Assembly: GCA_027488905.1 (NCBI GenBank)
Contig: JAIYAT010000020.1
Coordinates: forward strand, 182,490 to 246,489
From: Bacteroidota bacterium
GTDB taxonomy: Bacteria; Bacteroidota; Bacteroidia; UKL13-3
Length of the DNA: 64,000 nucleotides
Reading direction: 5' to 3'
Under the pieces are notes generated by a model. It was not told where the DNA came from. It searched no databases and worked only from the letters and a program-made list of their open reading frames with translations. The position numbers and the translations under genes were made by a program. How positions within the stretch are numbered: the stretch's first letter is position 1; each line of letters begins with the position of its first letter. Below are positions 1-8,617 of this stretch, in pieces.

Positions 1-509
1 AAAACATAAGCATAAACACTGTATAGAAGCACTTGAAAAATGCTGTTCAATGCAATCAATCCTGCTGCGTATTCTCTACTTCCATCTGCTAAATCGTTCC
101 AAACTACAACCATTGCAATGCAACGAGCCAATCCAATCAAGATTAATCCAATCATATATTCTGGATAACCTTGTAGAAAAGTCAATGCTAAAAAGAACAT
201 CAATACAGGACCAACAATCCAGTTTAAAAATAAAGAAGCTCCAAGCACTTTTGTGTTTTTAAAAACCTCACCCATTTGCTCATATTTTACCTTGGCAAGT
301 GGCGGATACATCATTAATATCAAGCCAATGGCTAAAGGAATATTGGTTGTACCATTTGAGAAAGAATTGATAAAATCGCTACTTGATGGAACAAAATAGC
401 CAATAGCCACACCTAAAGCCATTGCAATAAAAATCCATAAGGTTAGAAAGCGGTCTAAGAAACTGAGTTTCTTTCTTTCAGCAACAGGGGCACAATCAGT
501 CGATGTCAT
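1..509 (-). CDS. acr3: ACR3-family arsenite efflux permease (partial)
   Basis: Integral inner-membrane permease that exports arsenite, the last visible gene of the ars operon. About 169 N-terminal residues are visible and the reading frame continues past base 1, so the C-terminal part is outside the window. My translation shows a cytosolic N-terminus (starting [14 protein letters not shown]) and then several hydrophobic segments. Recognisable ACR3 stretches are [28 protein letters not shown] (which carries the cysteine known in this family to be needed for As(III) transport) and [14 protein letters not shown]. The ATG lies 2 bp after the stop codon of the phosphatase gene, so translation is probably coupled. 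The family call is from sequence; arsenite specificity is inferred from family and operon context. Confidence 0.9.
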   Translation of the reverse strand, partial: MTSTDCAPVAERKKLSFLDRFLTLWIFIAMALGVAIGYFVPSSSDFINSFSNGTTNIPLAIGLILMMYPPLAKVKYEQMGEVFKNTKVLGASLFLNWIVGPVLMFFLALTFLQGYPEYMIGLILIGLARCIAMVVVWNDLADGSREYAAGLIALNSIFQVLLYSVYAYV

Positions 510-511
510 AG

Positions 512-1222
512 TTAATTCTTTGAAACTACATCCATTATAAAAAACATTTCTCTAGCAATTTGACGGCAACGTTCGTCATACTTTGCTTCCTTCAACGGTG
601 AATTGTCAAATGCTTTTGGGTCTTGATAGGGCAAGCCAATTCTTAATTCGGCACCCTCTACAAAAGGACACGCTTCGTCGGCTTCAGAACAAACCATAAC
701 TGCAGCAAAATTATTTTTAGGGTTTGTAGCATCTGTATATTTTTTAGAAAAAATCACCCAAGGATTTATTTTACTTCCTACCTTAAGATACCTCAATGGA
801 TTATCACCTTGATTATTTGAGTAAAATTCAATTCCTGTTCTACTTAAAGCCTCAATTGCATTAATGTTTACGCGAGTTTGTTCGGTACCTCCAGAAAAAG
901 TAAATACGCTATCAATGTTGTAATAATAGGAAGCTATTTGTGACCATACTTGTGCCATGTGACTTCTTCTTGAGTTACTTGTACATACAAAAAGTAAATT
1001 AGCTGGTTTATGTTCCTTTCTTTGGTCCATAATAAAAGTAGCGATATCTTTTAGTTCTGCTTTTCTTTCTTCAGGTATTTGAATAAACTCATCAGAAAGC
1101 TTATCACAATAAGAAGATAGCTTTGGATATAATTCTACTTTTTTAATTGGTTTATAAGAAGAAATTACTAGCACACTAAGGGTGCAAAAAGTTAAAAGAA
1201 TTGCTTTTTTGATCATTTTCAT
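512..1222 (-). CDS. ArsC-like low-molecular-weight phosphatase / arsenate reductase with N-terminal hydrophobic segment
   Basis: 236 residues from the chosen ATG at 1222. An upstream in-frame start at 1264 would overlap the preceding gene and adds only a non-conserved tail. The core has the LMW-PTP/arsenate-reductase P-loop CX5R (C80-T-S-N-S-R-R86, followed by SHMAQ) and a later [10 protein letters not shown] segment, as in Bacteroidota ArsC-like proteins. Expected role: reduction of arsenate to arsenite for export by the downstream ACR3 pump. The odd feature is residues 5-23 ([19 protein letters not shown]), which look like a signal peptide or membrane anchor. Cytosolic thioredoxin-coupled ArsC proteins have no such segment. 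The product may therefore be membrane-tethered or periplasmic. Fold confidence is high; substrate and location are inferred. Confidence 0.8.
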   Translation of the reverse strand: MKMIKKAILLTFCTLSVLVISSYKPIKKVELYPKLSSYCDKLSDEFIQIPEERKAELKDIATFIMDQRKEHKPANLLFVCTSNSRRSHMAQVWSQIASYYYNIDSVFTFSGGTEQTRVNINAIEALSRTGIEFYSNNQGDNPLRYLKVGSKINPWVIFSKKYTDATNPKNNFAAVMVCSEADEACPFVEGAELRIGLPYQDPKAFDNSPLKEAKYDERCRQIAREMFFIMDVVSKN

Positions 1223-1236
1223 ATTAGTGGAATTAA

Positions 1237-1704
1237 TTAGCAACAACCTCCGCCAGGCTTGCAAGTATTTTGGTTTGTTAATTCAGATAAACTTACCTTT
1301 AATTTGTCTTTTGGAATGCCACAACTGTCTGAAGCCAAACAAGCAGTTTGTTTGGAAATAAGTACAAAGTTTTCACCATTGAAACCTAAGTCATATTTCC
1401 CAATTGTGCCGGCTTGATATTCAACTTCGATATCTAAATCTTCCATTCCCAATTTTTCTTCAGAAAGCTTAATGATGTTGAGCAATTTTGCTGGTTTCAG
1501 ACGATGTTCAAAATCGTTTGCATCCCACAATTGAAAATTTGCTACCTTTTCATTTCTAATTGTCCCGCCACAATCAATAAAGTGTTTGGTAACAACGCCA
1601 ACTTCGGTAACATGAAAATGTTCTGGAACAGAAGTTCCGTTTTGCAGTTCAAAATTCACTGCTTCGGCAGTACTTAGATGTTTTTTTATTTCTGATAATT
1701 TCAT
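1237..1704 (-). CDS. DUF6428 family protein of the arsenic operon
   Basis: 155-residue protein of unknown biochemical role that is commonly encoded between arsR and arsC-like genes in Bacteroidota. It has no signal peptide. Visible features are a conserved-looking HFHVTEVGVV stretch near residue 30, a CGG motif near residue 46, the segment ACLASDSCG near residue 125, and a C-terminal cysteine-rich tail ending GGGCC. The free cysteines would suit binding of arsenite or delivery of metalloid, but this is inference. It lies 20 bp after arsR and 14 bp before the phosphatase start, so all these genes probably share one transcript. The DUF assignment is from recognition of the sequence. Confidence 0.8.
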   Translation of the reverse strand: MKLSEIKKHLSTAEAVNFELQNGTSVPEHFHVTEVGVVTKHFIDCGGTIRNEKVANFQLWDANDFEHRLKPAKLLNIIKLSEEKLGMEDLDIEVEYQAGTIGKYDLGFNGENFVLISKQTACLASDSCGIPKDKLKVSLSELTNQNTCKPGGGCC

Positions 1705-1724
1705 TTTGCTTTATATTTATTTAG

Positions 1725-2057
1725 TTAACAACAGTCTTTTTTCTTCTTTTCTAATTTGATTGAAATGTTTGCGAAATAACTTTGCAATTTGTCAATGCTA
1801 TTTTTGTCAAGGCAGTAACAAATTGTATTTCCTTCAATTTCACCTTTAATAATTCCGGCGTTTTTGAGTTCTTTCAAATGTTGCGAAACTGTAGGCTGTG
1901 CTAGAGGCAGTTCGTTTACAATATCTCCACAAATACAAGCGTCCACTTTAAGCAGATAATCTACAATGGCAACCCTTGCAGGATGTCCCAAGGCCTTGGC
2001 AAGCGTTGCAATCGCATTTTGTTTGTCTGTAAAATGATCTGTCTTGGTAGCACCCAT
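1725..2057 (-). CDS. arsR: ArsR-family metalloid-responsive repressor
   Basis: 110-residue winged-helix repressor and first gene of the ars operon. I chose the ATG at 2057. The longer frame would begin with a TTG at 2078, inside the palindromic operator. Core features: ALGHPARVAIVDYLL, the metal-binding CIC box at residues 41-43 (equivalent to the CVC of classical ArsR), the recognition helix region QPTVSQHLKELKNAGI, then a wing containing CYC (80-82) and a C-terminal CC pair. The family is released from its operator when As(III) or Sb(III) binds these thiols. An inverted repeat overlapping its own promoter supports autorepression. Confidence 0.93.
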   Translation of the reverse strand: MGATKTDHFTDKQNAIATLAKALGHPARVAIVDYLLKVDACICGDIVNELPLAQPTVSQHLKELKNAGIIKGEIEGNTICYCLDKNSIDKLQSYFANISIKLEKKKKDCC

Positions 2058-2068
2058 TATTATATTTT

Positions 2069-2090
2069 TATATTGCAATATTACAATATA
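2069..2090 (-). promoter_or_regulatory. Putative ArsR operator (inverted repeat)
   Basis: TATATTG (2069-2075), 8 bp, then CAATATA (2084-2090) form an exact inverted repeat. The internal TATTGCAATA (2071-2080) is itself a perfect palindrome. It lies 12 bp upstream of the arsR ATG and covers the predicted -7 box, as expected for an autorepressing ArsR operator. Confidence 0.6.
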
Positions 2091-2108
2091 GATTTCGAAT
2101 TATGCAAA
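2076..2108 (-). promoter_or_regulatory. Predicted ars operon promoter (-33 TTTG / -7 TAnnTTTG type)
   Basis: On the minus strand TTTG (complement of 2105-2108) is followed after 21 bp by TAATATTG (complement of 2076-2083). This is one mismatch from the Bacteroidota -7 consensus TAnnTTTG at a usual spacing. The -7 box lies within the inverted repeat at 2069-2090. Confidence 0.5.
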
Positions 2109-2157
2109 TAAATTTTCGGCATAATTATTTCCAGCAAATCTTACCTTCGAGTTTAGA

Positions 2158-5079
2158 ATGAAACTTAAGTACCTAATAATTTATACAATCTGCTGTGTTA
2201 CTTTCCTAACCTTGGGAGCAAAATCGCAAGTTATTGAAATTTATGCTGGTGGTGGAAATGGAGAGAATCTTAATGCAAAATCAACTTCTATAAACCCTAG
2301 TTCTGTAGCTTGTCATAAAAATGGGGATATTTATGTATATGACTTTTTTGATTATAGAATTCGTAAAATAAGCAATGGCATCGTTACAACGGTTGCAGGA
2401 AATCGTAAAAAAGGATTTAGTGGCGACAATGGCCCAGCCACGCAAGCTCGAATTGGAAGCATGTGTTACCTTGCTTTAGATACATTGGGTAATCTTTATT
2501 TTTCAGATACAGAAAACAACAGAATTCGTAAGGTTGATGCCAACACAGGGATAATAAATACCATTGCCGGTACTGGAATCATTGGATATACGGATAGCAC
2601 AGTGGTAGCAACTCATGCGAAATTAAGTTCTCCGGGTCCATTGTTAATTGATAGCTTAGGTAACCTATACTTTTCTGATATGGGTAATAACCATGTTAGA
2701 AAAATCAATCTCAATACTGGACTTATATCCAGGGTAGCTGGGAATGGAGTTGCAGAAGAATTTGGTGATTTAGGGGTAACAGATGGGTTATACGAACCTA
2801 AAGGTTTGGCCTTAGATAGCAAAACAAATACGCTTTATATAGCAGATGCAGGAAATAAGAAAATAAAAAAATTTAGTTTAAACACGGGGAAAATATACTC
2901 ATTTGCGGGGACGGGAATGAATGGATATGCAGGAGAAAACGATTCAGCTTTTAGGGCAGTGTTCAATGGTTTAGAAGGTTTAACCTTAGATAATAATGGC
3001 CAATTATTTGTTTGCGATAGGGGCAATAGCCGCATAAGAAAGATAAATACAATTACAAGCATAATAAACACTTACGCAGGCTCATTTCCTCTTCAAAATG
3101 CTAAAGAGAATATGCTTGCTAGTCAGGTTAGGTTACTTTATCCTTCAGATGTTAAAATAGATCATTTGGGAAACTTACTCATTGTTGATGCTGGCAATTC
3201 CCTTTTGCGTAAAGTAGATAGCACCACCAAGATAGTTTCAAACATTGCCGGCAATGGTTATTTGTGTTTTAATGGCGATAGTGGCTTGGCCAATCGGTCA
3301 TTGATTTCAAATCCAAAGCACATTAAATTTGATTATGAAGGAAATTTAATTTTTTATGATTCTTACAATTCTAGAATACGTAGGGTAAATGCTACAGACA
3401 AAAAATTATTTACCCTAGCTGGAAAAGGATATACAGTAAGTATTGATTCCTTAAAAGACAATGTTCCTGGTCCAACTACCTATTTATGGAATTTTGTAGC
3501 TGGTGTAACCACAGATTTACTAGGAAACGTCTATCTATCAGAATTGGGTAGAATAAAGAAAATAGACAAACAAACTGGCATTATTACCCACTATGCAGGC
3601 AAAGGGTATCCATTTAATCAGGCCGGTTATGCAGGCGATGGAGATAGTGTTTTAAAAGCTCTTTTTTACAATACAGAAAATTTGGGTAGCGATTTAAAAG
3701 GCAATATTTATGTTGTCGATTACAATAACAATAGGATCAGAAAGATAAATACGAATACCCAAATTATCACTACTGTGGCGGGAAATGGAACTTCTGGCCA
3801 TGCCTTAGAAAATGATTCTGCTTTGAAATCGCCTCTTGATTTAAACGGCCCAATGACGGTTGATGGAGAAGGGAATATTTACATAGCCAATTTATATCGA
3901 ATTAGAAAAATTGATGCAAAAACGGGTCATATTTATACCATAGCTGGTAATTTAAACAACCAATACGGTTATGCTGGCGATGGGGATAGTGCAAAATATT
4001 CCTTGTTATATAATGTGCGGGATTTAGCTACAGATGCCTCTGGTAATTTATACTTTTCAGATGCTTGGAACAACCGCATTAGGAGAATTGATGCCAACAC
4101 CCAGATCATTAAAACTGTTGCTGGAAATGGCTTAAACATATTAGAATCACCCCTCGATTCTGCTCTGAATTCATCAATTTTTTTTCCAGGATATGTGGCC
4201 TGCGACCTGCAAGGGAATCTTTATTTTACCTATGGTGGCAATGGAGATGTTATTTGTAGAATAGCCAATACGACTCCTATTATTTTTAACAATGTCATTT
4301 ATGGATCTCAAATAGTTTGTTCAAATGCATTTGCAGACACACTATTAGGTAATATACCAAATGGCGGTTCTGGTAATTATAAATACCATTGGTTTCGATC
4401 CAAAAAATCGGCTAGCAGTGAGTTTACAATTGCACCAGGTGCAAACACTCATCCAAGCTATGCGCCACCTTTAGAATCAGTACCATATTGGTACAAGCGT
4501 TTGGTAATTTCTGGTGGAAGGTGTGATACTTCTGCGACAGTTCTTGTGCAAATAAGTAAGCCATCAAAATCTACAATACTTGGCGATAAAGAAGTAATCA
4601 CATCCGATATAAAAAGCTACCGCATTAAAAATGCAAACGCAAATTCCACTTTTTCTTGGCGCGTAAAAAATGGAGTTATTGTAAACATGAATGCAGATAG
4701 TATAACTATTGCTTGGAGCAATGAAGTTGATTTAGGGATTATTCAGGTAGTAGAATCCGACTCACTTGCATGCAATGGAGATACCTCGGAAATTCAAGTA
4801 AGTATTAACCTACCAACTCAAATCCATCATCAAACCTTAAATGAGCCTTTCCTAAAAGTTTACCCTAATCCAACCCAATTTAATTTTACAGCAGAAAACA
4901 ATTCTACCCAAGAAATCACTTGGCAATTGTATAATTCTATTGGAACTAAGTTATTTCATTCCACACTTAAAGCCAATCAAAAAACCAATTATAATTGCGC
5001 CCATTTACCACCTGGCATTTATCTTATCTATTCAGAAATTGGAGACACGCTATTTATTGAAAAATTGGTGATTGAGTAA
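2158..5079 (+). CDS. Secreted NHL-repeat protein with Ig/PKD-like modules and T9SS sorting domain
   Basis: 973 residues. A signal peptide (MKLKYLIIYTICCVTFLTLG) is followed by a long array of NHL-type beta-propeller blades up to about residue 710, each built on a pattern like GNLYFSDTENNRIRKVD followed by TIAGTG. Residues about 715-800 form an Ig-like module (IVCSNAF ... WYKRLVISGGRC), and 801-885 a PKD-like module (SWRVKNGVI ... ACNGD). These are the same two module types that fill the giant adhesin at 51562-64000. Residues 898-973 are a T9SS type-A sorting domain starting VYPNPTQ. The product should cross the outer membrane by T9SS and be surface-attached or released. The ligand is unknown. 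It is divergent from the ars operon with a 100-bp gap. Confidence 0.88.
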   Translation: MKLKYLIIYTICCVTFLTLGAKSQVIEIYAGGGNGENLNAKSTSINPSSVACHKNGDIYVYDFFDYRIRKISNGIVTTVAGNRKKGFSGDNGPATQARIGSMCYLALDTLGNLYFSDTENNRIRKVDANTGIINTIAGTGIIGYTDSTVVATHAKLSSPGPLLIDSLGNLYFSDMGNNHVRKINLNTGLISRVAGNGVAEEFGDLGVTDGLYEPKGLALDSKTNTLYIADAGNKKIKKFSLNTGKIYSFAGTGMNGYAGENDSAFRAVFNGLEGLTLDNNGQLFVCDRGNSRIRKINTITSIINTYAGSFPLQNAKENMLASQVRLLYPSDVKIDHLGNLLIVDAGNSLLRKVDSTTKIVSNIAGNGYLCFNGDSGLANRSLISNPKHIKFDYEGNLIFYDSYNSRIRRVNATDKKLFTLAGKGYTVSIDSLKDNVPGPTTYLWNFVAGVTTDLLGNVYLSELGRIKKIDKQTGIITHYAGKGYPFNQAGYAGDGDSVLKALFYNTENLGSDLKGNIYVVDYNNNRIRKINTNTQIITTVAGNGTSGHALENDSALKSPLDLNGPMTVDGEGNIYIANLYRIRKIDAKTGHIYTIAGNLNNQYGYAGDGDSAKYSLLYNVRDLATDASGNLYFSDAWNNRIRRIDANTQIIKTVAGNGLNILESPLDSALNSSIFFPGYVACDLQGNLYFTYGGNGDVICRIANTTPIIFNNVIYGSQIVCSNAFADTLLGNIPNGGSGNYKYHWFRSKKSASSEFTIAPGANTHPSYAPPLESVPYWYKRLVISGGRCDTSATVLVQISKPSKSTILGDKEVITSDIKSYRIKNANANSTFSWRVKNGVIVNMNADSITIAWSNEVDLGIIQVVESDSLACNGDTSEIQVSINLPTQIHHQTLNEPFLKVYPNPTQFNFTAENNSTQEITWQLYNSIGTKLFHSTLKANQKTNYNCAHLPPGIYLIYSEIGDTLFIEKLVIE

Positions 5080-5107
5080 TTCTATCTTACCTCAAAATAA
5101 AATATTC

Positions 5108-5812
5108 TTAACCCCAATTGTAAAATTCTGCAGCATCTAATGTGGGTGTCCAACCTAATGGATTGGAGAAATCATGCACACCCAATTTATTGTTGGATAC
5201 ACCATGCACTACAAAATAGTTCAATGGTACGGTCTTAATTGACAAACATTTCTCAATCAAATCTAGGCAATCTGAATGTGCCAAGCCATCAATTTTGAGT
5301 GAATTCCATGGCTTTTTATTTATCCCACAAACACCACCAAACCTAATGCATATGATTTCCAATCCTTGCTGAGAATACCAGTACCCCATCTTTTCCATGA
5401 AAATTTTATGGGCTCCATATGGACTATTGGGTTTAGGATTTTTATTAACATTTAGCCTAGCAGTCGTATTTGCCGAGTATTCATCAGCATGAACTGACGA
5501 AGCCATAATTACCCTTTTAATTCCAAGCTCCAGAGAGGCCTTATAAACATTTAAAAACATGAGAGAATTGTCTGGATTGTATGTCTTGCTTCTATGATTT
5601 TCATTGGTGTCCCATGCCAAATGAATAATTGCGTCTATTCCTTTACATTTTTCCAATAAGGTGGCATAATCTCTTACATCCGTCTCTGGCAAATCTGCTT
5701 CTACCAAAACATAATTTCTCAACCCTCCCAAAAGTATACTTCCTATTTGCCCTTTTGAGCCCGTTATAAGAACTTTGCTTGCACTTTTTGGTTTAAAGAT
5801 ATTGAAAAACAT
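5108..5812 (-). CDS. NAD-dependent epimerase/dehydratase (extended SDR)
   Basis: 234-residue extended short-chain dehydrogenase. The NAD-binding glycine motif GSKGQIG is at residues 18-24, the acidic residue ending the second beta strand is in VEADLPETD (36-45), the catalytic serine region is SSVH (105-108), and the active-site pair is Y132-xxx-K136. It resembles uronate dehydrogenase/UDP-sugar epimerase-like members but is shorter than typical 310-residue sugar epimerases, with a reduced C-terminal substrate domain. The exact substrate cannot be read. It converges on the NHL-repeat gene and has no operon partner. Confidence 0.75.
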   Translation of the reverse strand: MFFNIFKPKSASKVLITGSKGQIGSILLGGLRNYVLVEADLPETDVRDYATLLEKCKGIDAIIHLAWDTNENHRSKTYNPDNSLMFLNVYKASLELGIKRVIMASSVHADEYSANTTARLNVNKNPKPNSPYGAHKIFMEKMGYWYSQQGLEIICIRFGGVCGINKKPWNSLKIDGLAHSDCLDLIEKCLSIKTVPLNYFVVHGVSNNKLGVHDFSNPLGWTPTLDAAEFYNWG

Positions 5813-5883
5813 AATTTCTCATTTTAACTCAGTTAAGGATGTCTGGGATTTCGTTCCATTTCAAAAGGTAACTTCATTCAAAA

Positions 5884-8490
5884 CTATTTAAACATTTCTC
5901 TTGCCTCAGTTAACGCTGCGGCTAATCCTTCCATTTTATTCCCACCAGCTGTGGCGTAAAATGGCTGTCCACCTCCCCCACCTTGTATGTGCTTAGCCAA
6001 TTGCTTTACCATATTTCCAGCATTCAATTGTTTGGTTTGAACCAACTCGTCTGCTAAAATTATACTTAATAAAGGCTTTTGGTTCAAACCGCAACCTAAC
6101 ACACACACTAAGTTTGGAATTTCTTGGCGCAATTGAAAAGACAAGTTCTTTAACTGCTCTGCATTTGGAATTTCAACCGCTTCAATAAGCAAATGAATAT
6201 CTCCAACTTTCTCAACTTTGGCTTTTAGCAACTGCTTTAAGGCTTGTGTTTTTTCTGATTCTAAGTGTTCTAATTTCTTTTGCAATTCAGCCTTTTCTGC
6301 CATCAAGGCTTCTATAGACTTCTTAAGGTCTTTGCTTTTTAGCAAGTCTTTAAGTTCTGCAAGCACCTGCTTTTCTTCCTTACTTTGATTTTCTGCAGCT
6401 ACCGAAGTGATGGCTTCTATGCGCCTTACTCCTGCTGCAACTGCAGATTCTGCGCTAAAGCTAAACAATCCAATTTGACCAGTAGCTTGCACATGCGTAC
6501 CTCCGCAAAGTTCTACACTGTAGCTTGGGTCAAACGTAATCACGCGAACTTTATCACCATATTTTTCTCCAAACAAAGCCATAGCGCCAAGGGATTTTGC
6601 TTCTTCAATTGGCACGTCTCTGCGTTCATCTAATACAATGTTCTTTCTTATTTTTTCATTTACACGCTGGGCAACTGCATCCAATTCTTCGGCACTCATA
6701 GCTTTGAAATGTGAAAAGTCGAAACGCAAATACTCGCTGTTTACCAATGAACCTTTTTGCTCTACATGGGTGCCCAAAACTTCCCTTAAAGCAGCATGCA
6801 ATAAATGCGTGGCCGAGTGATTGGAACTAGTGAGTTGGCGTTTAGTTGCGTTAACCTTTGCTATAAAAACAGCAGCCGGATTTTCTGGCAACCTTGACGC
6901 AATATGAACAATGAGGTTATTTTCTTTTTGGGTATCTAAAATTTCTATTTTCTCATTGATACTTTCCAATACTCCAATATCCCCTACTTGTCCGCCGCTC
7001 TCACCATAAAATGGGGTTTGGTTCAATACCAATTGAAATTGCTCTTTGCCTTTGGCTTTTACTTTTCTATAACGCATGATGCGAACCTCTGCCTCTAAAA
7101 AATCATAGCCAATAAATTTCAACTGGTCATTTTCTTCTATTACTATCCAATCTTCTGTTTCGAGTGTAGTGGCCTTTCTAGAGCGTTCTTTTTGCAATTG
7201 CAAGTTCTTTTCAAAGCCTGCTAAATCAACAGCAAAACCTTGTTCCCTGGCAATCAATTGTGTTAAATCTATTGGAAATCCAAAGGTGTCAAATAACTCA
7301 AACGCTACTTCACCATTGATATCACCGGCATGTCTTTCTATTCTTTTTATACCATTTTCTAAGGTTCTCAAGAAAGCCAATTCTTCTTCTTTGATTACTG
7401 TTTCGATGAACGACCTTTTCTCTTTCACTTCAGGAAAAATATCGGCGAAAGCGTTGCCTACCAAAGCTACCATGTGATGCAAGAGTGGCTCACGTCTATT
7501 TAAGAAGCTGTAATAATATCTAACTGCTCTACGCAAAATCCTTCTAATCACATAACCAGCGCCATTGTTGGAAGGCAATTGTCCATCTAATATAGCAAAA
7601 GTAATGGTGCGAATATGGTCGGCAAGTACGCGCATGGCAATGTCTGTTTTTTCTGAACTACCATAAACCACCCCAGAAGTTTCTTCTAAAAACTTAATAT
7701 AAGGAACGAAAACATCTGTATCATAATTACTTTGTTTGGCTTCTATGGCGCGGCACAAGCGCTCGAAGCCCATGCCAGTATCCACGTGCTGTGCAGGTAA
7801 TTTTTCTAGGGAACCATCTGCTTTACGGTTAAACTCCATAAACACATTGTTCCAAATTTCGATAACCTGAGGATGATCGTTATTAACCAAAGTACTCCCT
7901 GCCACTTGAGCACGTTCTGCCTCTGGGCGCAAGTCGATATGAATTTCTGTGCACGGACCACAAGGACCTGTATCTCCCATTTCCCAGAAATTGTCTTTTT
8001 TGTTTCCATTAAGGATACGGTCTTTGTCAATCCATAAAAGCCAATTGTCAAAGGCTTCTTGGTCGAATGCCAAATTTTCTTTGGCATCACCTTCAAAAAC
8101 CGTTACATATAATCTATCTGCTGGTAAGCCATAAACTTTAGTAAGTAATTCCCAAGCCCATTCAATGGCTTCCTTTTTAAAATAATCGCCAAAGCTCCAA
8201 TTGCCAAGCATTTCAAACATGGTGTGGTGGTAGGTATCTACCCCTACTTCTTCTAAATCATTGTGCTTTCCACTTACCCTTAAACATTTTTGTGTATCTG
8301 CTACTCGCTTGTATTTAGGCGTTTCATTGCCTAAGAACCAATCTTTAAATTGGTTCATACCCGCATTGGTGAACATTAAGGTTGGATCATTTTTAACAAC
8401 AATGGGGGCAGACGGAACAACTTGATGCCCTTTAGAAGCAAAAAAATCTAAAAACTGCTGACGTACTTCACTCGATTTCATTTTTGACAT
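5884..8490 (-). CDS. alaS: Alanyl-tRNA synthetase
   Basis: 868 residues, close to the E. coli length of 876. It charges tRNA-Ala in the cytosol. The class II catalytic core is N-terminal (for example FTNAGMNQFKDWFLG and DTYHHTMFEMLGNWSFGDYFKKEA). The editing domain has both zinc motifs, H558-xxx-H562 and C662-xxx-H666 (CGGTH), and the C-terminal DHHA1 domain ends in the glycine-rich GGGGGQPFYATAGG. The ATG at 8490 is used; a second ATG at 8481 would remove only three residues. The gene is divergent from the M23 peptidase operon. It contains two full copies of the GGTTTGAACC motif plus a partial one at 7018. Confidence 0.98.
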   Translation of the reverse strand: MSKMKSSEVRQQFLDFFASKGHQVVPSAPIVVKNDPTLMFTNAGMNQFKDWFLGNETPKYKRVADTQKCLRVSGKHNDLEEVGVDTYHHTMFEMLGNWSFGDYFKKEAIEWAWELLTKVYGLPADRLYVTVFEGDAKENLAFDQEAFDNWLLWIDKDRILNGNKKDNFWEMGDTGPCGPCTEIHIDLRPEAERAQVAGSTLVNNDHPQVIEIWNNVFMEFNRKADGSLEKLPAQHVDTGMGFERLCRAIEAKQSNYDTDVFVPYIKFLEETSGVVYGSSEKTDIAMRVLADHIRTITFAILDGQLPSNNGAGYVIRRILRRAVRYYYSFLNRREPLLHHMVALVGNAFADIFPEVKEKRSFIETVIKEEELAFLRTLENGIKRIERHAGDINGEVAFELFDTFGFPIDLTQLIAREQGFAVDLAGFEKNLQLQKERSRKATTLETEDWIVIEENDQLKFIGYDFLEAEVRIMRYRKVKAKGKEQFQLVLNQTPFYGESGGQVGDIGVLESINEKIEILDTQKENNLIVHIASRLPENPAAVFIAKVNATKRQLTSSNHSATHLLHAALREVLGTHVEQKGSLVNSEYLRFDFSHFKAMSAEELDAVAQRVNEKIRKNIVLDERRDVPIEEAKSLGAMALFGEKYGDKVRVITFDPSYSVELCGGTHVQATGQIGLFSFSAESAVAAGVRRIEAITSVAAENQSKEEKQVLAELKDLLKSKDLKKSIEALMAEKAELQKKLEHLESEKTQALKQLLKAKVEKVGDIHLLIEAVEIPNAEQLKNLSFQLRQEIPNLVCVLGCGLNQKPLLSIILADELVQTKQLNAGNMVKQLAKHIQGGGGGQPFYATAGGNKMEGLAAALTEAREMFK

Positions 8491-8504
8491 TCAAACACTT
8501 AAAG

Positions 8505-8512
8505 CAAAACTA
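8505..8512 (-). promoter_or_regulatory. Candidate -7 box for alaS
   Basis: TAGTTTTG on the minus strand matches TAnnTTTG exactly and ends 14 nt before the alaS ATG. No clear -33 TTTG was found, only an ATTG in the right area, so the call is tentative. Confidence 0.35.
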
Positions 8513-8617
8513 TTCAGTTTTACGGTTAAACAATTATCTTCGTCGACCTTTTACTTTCAATGGGCGCGAAAATCCCTACAAAGAAGGGGATTTTATAGAA
8601 ACCGAAAAAGCAAAAAC

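Noticed and set aside
50..262. 70-codon plus-strand ORF at the window edge
   Set aside because: Fully antisense to the clearly recognisable ACR3 permease frame; no recognisable protein features.
8560..8562. ATG upstream of the M23 peptidase as an alternative start
   Set aside because: It is out of frame with the peptidase. The conserved N-terminus begins at the TTG at 8618.
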